Part shown: positions 58,194-64,000 of the stretch, in pieces
Layout: each line of letters starts with the position of its first letter
Position numbering within the stretch: the first letter of the stretch is position 1
Assembly (NCBI GenBank): GCA_035293765.1
Contig: DATGMF010000053.1
Location: 62,001 to 126,000 of the forward strand
DNA length: 64,000 bases
Direction: 5' to 3'
Source: DASRHT01 sp035293765
Lineage (GTDB): Bacteria; Chloroflexota; Ktedonobacteria; Ktedonobacterales; Ktedonobacteraceae
Position numbers and translations under genes: made by a program
Notes under the pieces: generated by a model
Seen by the model: only the letters and a program-made list of their open reading frames with translations
Database searches by the model: none
What the model was told of the DNA's origin: nothing

Positions 58194-60044
58194 TTATGCC
58201 TTGCTCCTGCTCGCGCCAATTTTGGAAGCACACCCGGCATTCTCTGCGCCGGGTCTGTTATTGCTATTCCCCTGGAAAAAGGATATTACGGGTCGAGCTC
58301 TCTGCTCTATCTGTGGCATAAAGCGGGGGAGGATAGCCAGCAGAGGGATAAACCATACGACCGGTCCGCGTACCCACGACCATTGGAAGCCGGGCAGGCC
58401 GGGAATAATCAGGCGCGGTCCCCAGGCATAGAAGCAGTAAAGGGAAAGCATGCTGAAAGAGAACAGGCGCGCCGCTAGCGGGAGGTGCAAAATGCCAAAA
58501 ACAGGTTTTTGCTGCCAGCGGTCCGCGTCAACCGCCTCAATCAGTGCGAACAGACCAAAGAACGTGACCAGGTACCACGGCCACATCCACGGGGCGCCGA
58601 GCGCGCAGTACAGGAACCAGATCAGCGTCATCCAGCGCAGGAGATCAACGGGGGTGCGCAGGGTGTTCTTTGTGAGCAATGCCCGGCCACAGAGCAGCAG
58701 ATAGATCAGCGCGAACGTCGCCAGGCTCAGAGTATGGAGGAAGATCTCAGCAGGTGAGCCGATATCCGGCTGCTTGGGATAGCCCAATAGTTGTAATATG
58801 CTGTTGTAGAAGTGGGTCAGAAATTCGGTCACGGTGTTAATATTGCGATAGGTTCCGGGGTTGACCCTGAGCACTCCCAGTACCGCGCCATGATCCCAGA
58901 AGGGCGCGTAGAGCAGGGCAATAGAGCCTGCATAAACCGCGAGTACGGTAATGCTGCCGCGGATGCGCTGCGGCTGGGTCCAGAGGAGCAGCAGCAAGCC
59001 GGGGAGCAGCAACACAATATTAATTTTGAGAGAAGTCGCCAGCGCCAGCATGACCGTTGCCGCGAGCACAGAGCGCAGGGAGAATGTCGGCTGGCGTACA
59101 AGGAACCAGACGGCCAGCAGCACAAAAACCAGCAGCACAGTATCGTTATGGGCGTTAACGCAGGCTTCAAAGAGCAGCAGAGGATTCCAGGCAAAAGCCA
59201 GCGTCGCCTGCATCCGTACTTGCGCTGAAACTTTGCCGGTCAGCCGTTGCAGATGTCCGCAAATTGACCATACGAGCAGAGTAGAGTAGAGATGGGCTGC
59301 TAGAGCAAGCAGGCGTAGCCCCAGGACCATTGGTACCAGGTTGTTTCTCCCAAAGCCAACAAGATTGATGAGCCACTGTAGACCAGCAGTAATCACTGTC
59401 CAGACGGGACCGTAGGCCGATGGCTGATCAACCCAATAGATATGAAGATAGGCAGGGTCATCAAAAACAGCTAATGGCGAATTGGTCAGGGGATTAAGAT
59501 GATAAAAGATACTCATGCGTGCATAGATGATGTATGAATAGATATCCTGCGATGTGACGATGGCGACCATTACAAAAGTAATACCGAGTAGTAGAGCGGA
59601 GAGAATGATATAGCGGCGCGAGATGAGTCGGGGAAGGTAGCGTAAGGCCAGCAGGTAGATGACCAGTATCAGCACGAATATTGCCCCTAAGGTGCCGGTC
59701 TCCAGCCAGCTCCCTCTGTTAGAAGGATGAGGGGCTCCCACATATATGCCCATCACCGTGGGGCTGAGTTGGCGATGATAAAAGATGATGCGGGAGGGTA
59801 AGAGTACCCATTTGCCCATTTGTGAGAGCAGCGCCGTATGGAACCAGAGGCCGACTAAGGGCAGCGCCGCATTTGCCAGCAGAAAGGCGCACTCCATAGC
59901 GAAAAGGATAGTTAATGGGAGGTAGCGGTGAAACTTCTTTGTGGTCTCGCTGTCATCGGACCTCTGATGATTATGGCTGTCGTCACGGTTGCCATCTGAT
60001 GCTATTGTTTCCAACGGGTCCAGCTCTAAGGTTTTCGTTTTCAA
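58194..60044 (-). CDS. Polytopic GT-C-type glycosyltransferase
   Basis: A 616-residue protein with about thirteen membrane segments after a hydrophilic N-terminal tail. SQDIYSYIIYARMSIFYHLNPL and DQPSAYGPVWTVI match the motif region of polyprenyl-phosphate mannosyltransferases (the DxxxY and YGP-W elements of the MptB/PIG-M-like group). ACVNAHNDTVLLVFVLLAVW is another family block. It likely builds cell-surface mannans or glycolipids outside the membrane. The kinase-like gene follows 38 bp downstream and may be co-transcribed. Confidence 0.75.
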   Translation of the reverse strand: MKTKTLELDPLETIASDGNRDDSHNHQRSDDSETTKKFHRYLPLTILFAMECAFLLANAALPLVGLWFHTALLSQMGKWVLLPSRIIFYHRQLSPTVMGIYVGAPHPSNRGSWLETGTLGAIFVLILVIYLLALRYLPRLISRRYIILSALLLGITFVMVAIVTSQDIYSYIIYARMSIFYHLNPLTNSPLAVFDDPAYLHIYWVDQPSAYGPVWTVITAGLQWLINLVGFGRNNLVPMVLGLRLLALAAHLYSTLLVWSICGHLQRLTGKVSAQVRMQATLAFAWNPLLLFEACVNAHNDTVLLVFVLLAVWFLVRQPTFSLRSVLAATVMLALATSLKINIVLLLPGLLLLLWTQPQRIRGSITVLAVYAGSIALLYAPFWDHGAVLGVLRVNPGTYRNINTVTEFLTHFYNSILQLLGYPKQPDIGSPAEIFLHTLSLATFALIYLLLCGRALLTKNTLRTPVDLLRWMTLIWFLYCALGAPWMWPWYLVTFFGLFALIEAVDADRWQQKPVFGILHLPLAARLFSFSMLSLYCFYAWGPRLIIPGLPGFQWSWVRGPVVWFIPLLAILPRFMPQIEQRARPVISFFQGNSNNRPGAENAGCASKIGASRSKA

Positions 60045-60359
60045 ATCCTGCTCCGATACTCATGATGAAATAATTATAGGCCAGCAATATATTCAAGGTA
60101 AGAGTGAAAGAACCTGTAACTCTTCTTGAGAGTTTCTTGATCTTTATCTGTTAAAATGCTAAATAGCAAGGCTGAGGTCCTTGCGATAAGACGTTTGCTC
60201 TGACCATTTATGACCCTCTTTGATTGAAGACGTTTATGGAGTCGGTTTGGTCTCTCTATATACCATATATTACTCATACTAGTTGCGGGATTGAACGGAA
60301 CCGGCAAGCACGATGACCGGTCGCTTCAGACTATGCAAGAAGCAGGAGGCGTTTTGAGC
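60045..60359. other. Divergent spacer between GT-C and DUF1800 genes
   Basis: No gene is supported; a 77-codon minus-strand frame lacks a start site. The 14-bp element GCTAAATAGCAAGG at 60158-60171 repeats that of the nadK promoter (44466-44479), and GCAAGG (60166-60171) with CCTTGC (60179-60184) forms a small hairpin. Confidence 0.45.
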
Positions 60360-61973
60360 ATGGATATCAACGAACAGCCGACACAGCCCTGGTCGGCGGA
60401 AGAGACGGTGCCAGGGCAGCCGACATGGCCGCAGCCGGTGGTCGTGCCGGCGAATGGTGAGGCAGGAGAGGTGGGGAAGCAGCCAGGAAAGCGTATATCG
60501 CGCCGCAATTTAGCCATCGGGCTGGCGGCTGCCGGAGTGGCGGCTGGCGGTGGCGTAGCCTTACAACAGATAATCCAGCGCGGCGGGCTTGGCTCGATCC
60601 TGCACGGCCCGATTAGCAGCAGCCAACTGGCGGGACATTTGCTACGGCGCGCTGGCTTTGGCGCAACGCCAGACGAACTCGCCAGCTATACAGCACTCGG
60701 CTTCGAGGGCGCAGTGGATCGGCTGCTGAACTATCAGCAAGTTGCCGATGACGAGATGGAGAATCGCCTCAAAGCGTTGAATCTGAATCTCAGCAATCCC
60801 GCGGATCAGCAACGCTGGTGGCTTTTGCGCATGGCGTGGACGCAGCGCCCGCTGTTGGAGAAGATGACACTCTTCTGGCATGGCGTATTGACCAGCAGTT
60901 TTCGCAAGGTTGGCGGCGCAAACGGCTATATGCGCATGATCGTGCAAAACAATTTTTTGCGCGAGCACGCCTTTGATACCTATGATAATATCCTGCTTGG
61001 CATCACAGCCGATCCCGCGATGCTCTTTTACCTGGACCTGACCAAGAGCCGCAAGAATGCGCCGAACGAGAACTACGCGCGCGAATTAATGGAACTGTTC
61101 ACCCTGGGTCTGGGCCATTATACCCAGCAGGATGTATTCGAAGGGGCTGCGGCCCTGACCGGCTGGCATATCGTGGGCAACAGCACCACCTCGCGCTACG
61201 TGCCGCAGGACCATAACAATCTGACCAAGACCTACCTGGGGCAAACCGGCAACTTTGATTATAAAGATGTCATCCGCATCCTTGCCAACCACCCGGCCAC
61301 GCCCTGGTTTATCAGCCGCAAGCTTTTCACCTTCTTCGTCTACGAGAATCCGAGCAACGATGATCTCAAGCCGCTGGTTGATACCTATGTCAAAAGCGGG
61401 CATAACATGGGCGAGGTCATGCGCACCCTGCTGCTGTCGCCGCAATTCTCCTCGGCAAAGGCGTATCGCAGCCGTTTGAAGTCGCCGGTGGAGTTTGTGG
61501 CCGGGGCCTACCGCTCATTAGGGGTGCAGGGGAATGGCAACGGCTTGCAAGCTATGACGACCGCGATGGGGCAGACGATCTTCGATCCGCCCAACGTCGC
61601 CGGCTGGCCCGGCGATAAAGTGAGCGCGCTCTGGCTCAACAGTGGTACGTGGATGGCCCGGCTCAATTACATCGACCTGCTGCTGGTGGGGAGCCGCAAC
61701 ACGCGCACCGGCCAGTTTAAGGCTGTGGACTTGCAGGGCATAGTGGATGCGAATCATGTCGACACCCCCGAGCGTTTTGTCGATTACTTCGCGTCCTTCC
61801 TGCTTGATGGCGCGCTGGATAGTGGCAGAAAGGCCGTTTTTGTCGATTACTTCAACACCAAAGATACCAGCACGCAGCAGATTACATTGACGAGTGGTAA
61901 GAGTTATCCGCTCAACCGTGTACGTGGCACGCTTTACTTGATACTGGCGTCGCCGGAGTATCAGTTGAATTAA
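60360..61973 (+). CDS. DUF1800 family protein with Tat-type signal
   Basis: A 537-residue exported protein. After a Pro/Glu-rich lead, SRRNLAIGLAAAGVAAGGGVAL is a twin-arginine signal with hydrophobic core. The DUF1800 body has HLLRRAGFGATPDELASY, LFWHGVLTSSF, NENYARELMELFTLGLGHYTQQDV, LTGWHI, SRKLFTFFVYENP and FDPPNVAGWPG. The family is always next to a DUF1501 gene, as here, and functions outside the cell in an unknown process. ATG 60360 has AGGAGG 10 nt upstream. Confidence 0.92.
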   Translation: MDINEQPTQPWSAEETVPGQPTWPQPVVVPANGEAGEVGKQPGKRISRRNLAIGLAAAGVAAGGGVALQQIIQRGGLGSILHGPISSSQLAGHLLRRAGFGATPDELASYTALGFEGAVDRLLNYQQVADDEMENRLKALNLNLSNPADQQRWWLLRMAWTQRPLLEKMTLFWHGVLTSSFRKVGGANGYMRMIVQNNFLREHAFDTYDNILLGITADPAMLFYLDLTKSRKNAPNENYARELMELFTLGLGHYTQQDVFEGAAALTGWHIVGNSTTSRYVPQDHNNLTKTYLGQTGNFDYKDVIRILANHPATPWFISRKLFTFFVYENPSNDDLKPLVDTYVKSGHNMGEVMRTLLLSPQFSSAKAYRSRLKSPVEFVAGAYRSLGVQGNGNGLQAMTTAMGQTIFDPPNVAGWPGDKVSALWLNSGTWMARLNYIDLLLVGSRNTRTGQFKAVDLQGIVDANHVDTPERFVDYFASFLLDGALDSGRKAVFVDYFNTKDTSTQQITLTSGKSYPLNRVRGTLYLILASPEYQLN

Positions 61974-62026
61974 TTGCAGCAGCCAGGTAGACAACAACCC
62001 TGGTCTTTACGAATAGAGGTGCAGCG

Positions 62027-63289
62027 ATGAAACTTTCGCGTAGAGCAATGATCAAGGATGGGATGCTGGTGGTGTCGGCGGGCATGATGATGCCCACCAT
62101 TTTTAGTCGCAGTATCGCTTCGGCGAAGGCTATGGCGCTTGACGGAGCTCGTACTTCGCAGGCCGCCAGCGAGAATACGTTGATCGTCGTGCAGATGGCT
62201 GGCGGCAACGATGGTCTCAATACGGTCATTCCCTATACCGATTCACTATACAAAAAGATGCGTCCCACGCTGGCAATACCGGAGAATACGGTATTGCAGC
62301 TCGACGGGCGTCTGGGCCTACATCCCAACCTGGCTTCGCTCAAGAAAATCTGGGATGAAGGCCACCTGGCAATCATCGAGGGCGTCGGCTACCCCAATCC
62401 CAGCCTCTCGCACTTCCAGGCAATGGACATCTGGCAGACGCTGGACCTCAGCGGCAATGGGAGCGAGGGCTGGTTAGGGAAGCTGGTCTCGGGCTGGGTT
62501 GATAACGATGGGCATCCCTTTAAATCGCTCAATGTTGGCGTGCAGACGGCGCAGGCCCTTTCATCGATCAGCGCGCAGGTGCCAACGCTCACCAGCACGC
62601 AGAGCTATCGTCTTGCGCCCGATCCGCTGGATCGCGATGGTGGCAATGCCCGCTTGCAGGCGCTGATGAAACTCTATAACACCTATCCCCGCTCATCGCC
62701 CTATGCCGCCCTGCTGGATACCACCGCGCTCAACGCTCAGGAAGGTGGGCGTCAATTGCGCGAAGCCGATGCCACCTATCGTCCAGCCGTCACCTATCCC
62801 ACCGGCCCCTTCGCGGCTGGCCTGAAAGTGCTGGCGGAAGCAATCGTACAGGGGTTAGGATTGCGCGTCGGCTATGTGACGCTGGGCGGATTTGATACCC
62901 ACGCCAATCAGCAGGCCACGCATGCAACGCTGATGAAGACCCTGGCGGACGGCCTTTCAGCCTTCTATACCGACCTGGTGATGCATAAAAAGGCCGACAA
63001 CGTTGTCGTGATGACCTGGTCCGAGTTCGGGCGACGCGTGGAGGAAAACGGTAGTCTGGGCACCGATCATGGCACGGCAGCTCCTATGTTCGTGCTGGGC
63101 AATCCTGTCAACAAAGGCATCTTTGGCGAACCTCCTGGTCTGGGTAATCTTGATCAGACCGGCAACTTGAAATACACCACCGATTTTCGCTCAGTCTACG
63201 CCACCGTCCTGGACCGCTGGATGGGAGCATCCTCAAAAGATATCCTGGGCGGCAACTTCGGAGCGCAAAACTTCCTGCCGCAACCGTAA
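62027..63289 (+). CDS. DUF1501 family protein with Tat-type signal
   Basis: A 420-residue exported protein in the sulfatase/alkaline-phosphatase-like superfamily. The twin-arginine signal is LSRRAMIKDGMLVVSAGMMM. Further marks are QMAGGNDGLNTVIPY, LGLHPNLASLKKIWDEGHLAIIEGVGYPNPSLSHFQAMDIWQT, TLGGFDTHANQ, MTWSEFGRRVEENGSLGTDHGTAAPMF. The GGNDGLN and TDHG motifs are where metal ligands would lie. It forms a two-gene unit with the DUF1800 gene (53 bp gap). Confidence 0.92.
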   Translation: MKLSRRAMIKDGMLVVSAGMMMPTIFSRSIASAKAMALDGARTSQAASENTLIVVQMAGGNDGLNTVIPYTDSLYKKMRPTLAIPENTVLQLDGRLGLHPNLASLKKIWDEGHLAIIEGVGYPNPSLSHFQAMDIWQTLDLSGNGSEGWLGKLVSGWVDNDGHPFKSLNVGVQTAQALSSISAQVPTLTSTQSYRLAPDPLDRDGGNARLQALMKLYNTYPRSSPYAALLDTTALNAQEGGRQLREADATYRPAVTYPTGPFAAGLKVLAEAIVQGLGLRVGYVTLGGFDTHANQQATHATLMKTLADGLSAFYTDLVMHKKADNVVVMTWSEFGRRVEENGSLGTDHGTAAPMFVLGNPVNKGIFGEPPGLGNLDQTGNLKYTTDFRSVYATVLDRWMGASSKDILGGNFGAQNFLPQP

Positions 63290-63296
63290 CCGAACC

Positions 63297-63329
63297 GTAG
63301 GGACCTCCCACGATGAAGCGGGGAGCTAC
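63297..63329. repeat. GTAGGG..CTCCCACGATGAA repeat, second copy
   Basis: Matches 27936-27970: GTAGGGACCTCCCACGATGA followed by AGCGGGGAGCTAC. CTCCC and GGGAG arms can pair. Confidence 0.6.
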
Positions 63330-63341
63330 AGCGCGTCCGAC

Positions 63342-63377
63342 GCGATTTATCGCCTACCCAAACAGGCGATAAATCGC
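63342..63377. terminator. Perfect palindrome after the DUF1501 gene
   Basis: GCGATTTATCGCC (63342-63354) and GGCGATAAATCGC (63365-63377): 13-bp stem, 10-nt loop. It has no U-run; it shares the core ATTTATCGC with the 24-bp repeat. Confidence 0.5.
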
Positions 63378-63402
63378 TGGCTCGCTAACCGCTCGAACGC
63401 TT

Positions 63403-63426
63403 GTAGGGACCCGGTTGACCGCGTCC
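63403..63426 (+). repeat. GTAGGGACC 24-bp repeat
   Basis: GTAGGGACCCGGTTGACCGC and GTCC; third copy of the family. Confidence 0.7.
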
Positions 63427-63589
63427 GCTTTATCGCCCGTCTTTCTCCTTCCGCATATGAAACTTCTCATACCGCGAGTATCCAACAAAACAGGAATAAG
63501 ATGAGCAACGATGCTCATTGGTTGCATCTCTCCCGATGGTTTCGTTGTTGGGGCGACAGTGGTACTGGGGCGAGGACTGGCGATGAACC

Positions 63590-63613
63590 GGACGCGATCA
63601 ATCGGGTCCCTAC
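63590..63613 (-). repeat. GTAGGGACC 24-bp repeat, inverted copy
   Basis: Reverse complement reads GTAGGGACCCGATTGATCGC and GTCC, 187 bp from the direct copy at 63403. Confidence 0.7.
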
Positions 63614-63667
63614 GAAGCGTTTATGCCTCGTTCAAGCGGTTGGTCACTACCGCGGCAGGGCAGCATT

Positions 63668-63676
63668 TGCTATAAT
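63668..63676 (+). promoter_or_regulatory. Extended -10 promoter
   Basis: TGC followed by TATAAT, a perfect extended -10, 41 bp before the ATG of the last gene. No -35 is needed for this class and none is seen. Confidence 0.55.
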
Positions 63677-63716
63677 ATCTTTGATTATTCGAATGTTGTC
63701 AGGAGCAGGTTGGGTT

Positions 63717-64000
63717 ATGTCGCAAACGCCACAAATATCAGATGTGCCGCAGTCGCAGCCGCAGGTAGCACGCAAGCGTCCGTTTTTATCGCCGCGGGCT
63801 CGCGTGATCCTGGGGATCAGCGTGATCGCCGTCCTCGTTGTGCTTAGTTTCTTCGCGCCCCCCGAAGGCGATACCAATAACGTCACGGGCGATCCGATGA
63901 CAACGCCCACCGTCACGATTACCCATTTGATAGCAACAGGCAACGTGAATCGCAGCGTAACCGTTGACGGGGTACAGATAACCGTAACGCAGGCCACGCT
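63717..64000 (+). CDS. Membrane-anchored protein, N-terminal part only
   Basis: ATG 63717, with AGGAG at 63701-63705, opens a frame that runs off the window. The first ~25 residues are Gln/Pro-rich with a basic end (VARKRPFLSPRAR), followed by one membrane helix (VILGISVIAVLVVLSFF) and an extracytoplasmic Thr/Val-rich part that begins TVTITHLIATGNVNRSVTVDG. No family can be named from 94 residues. Confidence 0.6.
   Translation, partial: MSQTPQISDVPQSQPQVARKRPFLSPRARVILGISVIAVLVVLSFFAPPEGDTNNVTGDPMTTPTVTITHLIATGNVNRSVTVDGVQITVTQAT

Larger units (their letters stand above)
63290..63716. other. Repeat-rich spacer
   Basis: A 427-bp stretch without a credible gene. It holds four repeat units in a row: the GTAGGG/CTCCC unit at 63297-63329, the palindrome at 63342-63377, the 24-bp repeat at 63403-63426 and its inverted copy at 63590-63613, then the promoter at 63668-63676. 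Confidence 0.65.

Noticed and set aside
1..64000. CRISPR array, tRNA, rRNA or origin of replication
   Set aside because: No regularly spaced repeats, no tRNA-like T-arm or cloverleaf, no rRNA segments and no DnaA-box cluster were found on reading both strands. Short direct repeats at 27847-27935 have only two units.

Overview
The window reads as ordinary chromosome of a Gram-positive-type, heterotrophic bacterium, most likely a member of the class Ktedonobacteria (phylum Chloroflexota). This is inferred from gene content and style, not from a marker gene: paralogous TPR proteins, a DUF1800/DUF1501 pair, Rpn-type nucleases, GT-C mannosyltransferase-like membrane proteins, an Rhs toxin, HicAB modules and many short palindromic intergenic repeats. 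There is no rRNA, no tRNA, no CRISPR array and no replication origin that I can see.

Layout. 1-2.8 kb: end of a YbdK-type carboxylate-amine ligase, a class V PLP enzyme and a YbjQ-like protein. 2.8-6.4 kb: an AT-rich accessory island with a strong promoter followed by two intrinsic terminators (candidate small RNA or attenuated leader), a stand-alone winged-helix regulator, two secreted proteins (one frameshifted in a run of seven G) and a small membrane protein. 6.4-12.9 kb: a polymorphic-toxin locus with a 5'-truncated Rhs protein ending in a deaminase-fold toxin, a beta-propeller-like protein, an IS3-family element with 5-bp flanking repeats, an Imm40-like immunity gene and a WD40 fragment. 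12.9-18 kb: MuiA-like protein coupled to a nucleotidyltransferase, a Yx(FWY)xxD lipoprotein, an NTF2-fold protein, and an HTH/Clp-N/Clp-N/zinc-ribbon fusion. 18-22.6 kb: mutS-mutL. 22.6-30.2 kb: small proteins, hicAB, a long minus-strand group (kinase-like ATPase, membrane protease, MFS, DUF951, nadD, MscS), and an orphan DnaJ-type zinc-finger gene. 30.2-37.8 kb: minus-strand operon TPR-TPR-rlmD-maf-gluQ. 38-49.3 kb: GT-C enzyme, a second hicAB with a broken toxin, GNAT, nadK-recN-NUDIX operon, cca, FHA-PrsW fusion, Rpn nuclease. 49.4-56 kb: an amber-interrupted envelope protein, 2-oxoacid dehydrogenase E1 alpha/beta and E2, lipA and an alpha/beta hydrolase. 56-64 kb: response regulator, a Ser/Thr kinase-like protein lacking the HRD aspartate, a second GT-C enzyme, the Tat-exported DUF1800/DUF1501 pair, and the start of a further membrane-anchored protein.

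How the parts connect. Core repair (mutSL, recN), RNA modification (rlmD, gluQ, cca), NAD(P) metabolism (nadD, nadK) and lipoate-dependent oxidation (E1/E2, lipA) are arranged in tight operons with 1-4 nt stop-start overlaps. The most notable structure not explained by genes is a ~108-bp palindromic repeat present three times: one copy forms the C-terminus of the YbdK-type gene, one is intergenic, and one lies in frame inside mutS and is translated. A second, 24-bp repeat family sits only between genes. Several genes are disrupted by single events: G7 frameshift (5507-5513), TGG-to-TAG in hicA (39859) and in an envelope protein (49708), and ATA in place of the expected start of a zinc-finger gene (29358).
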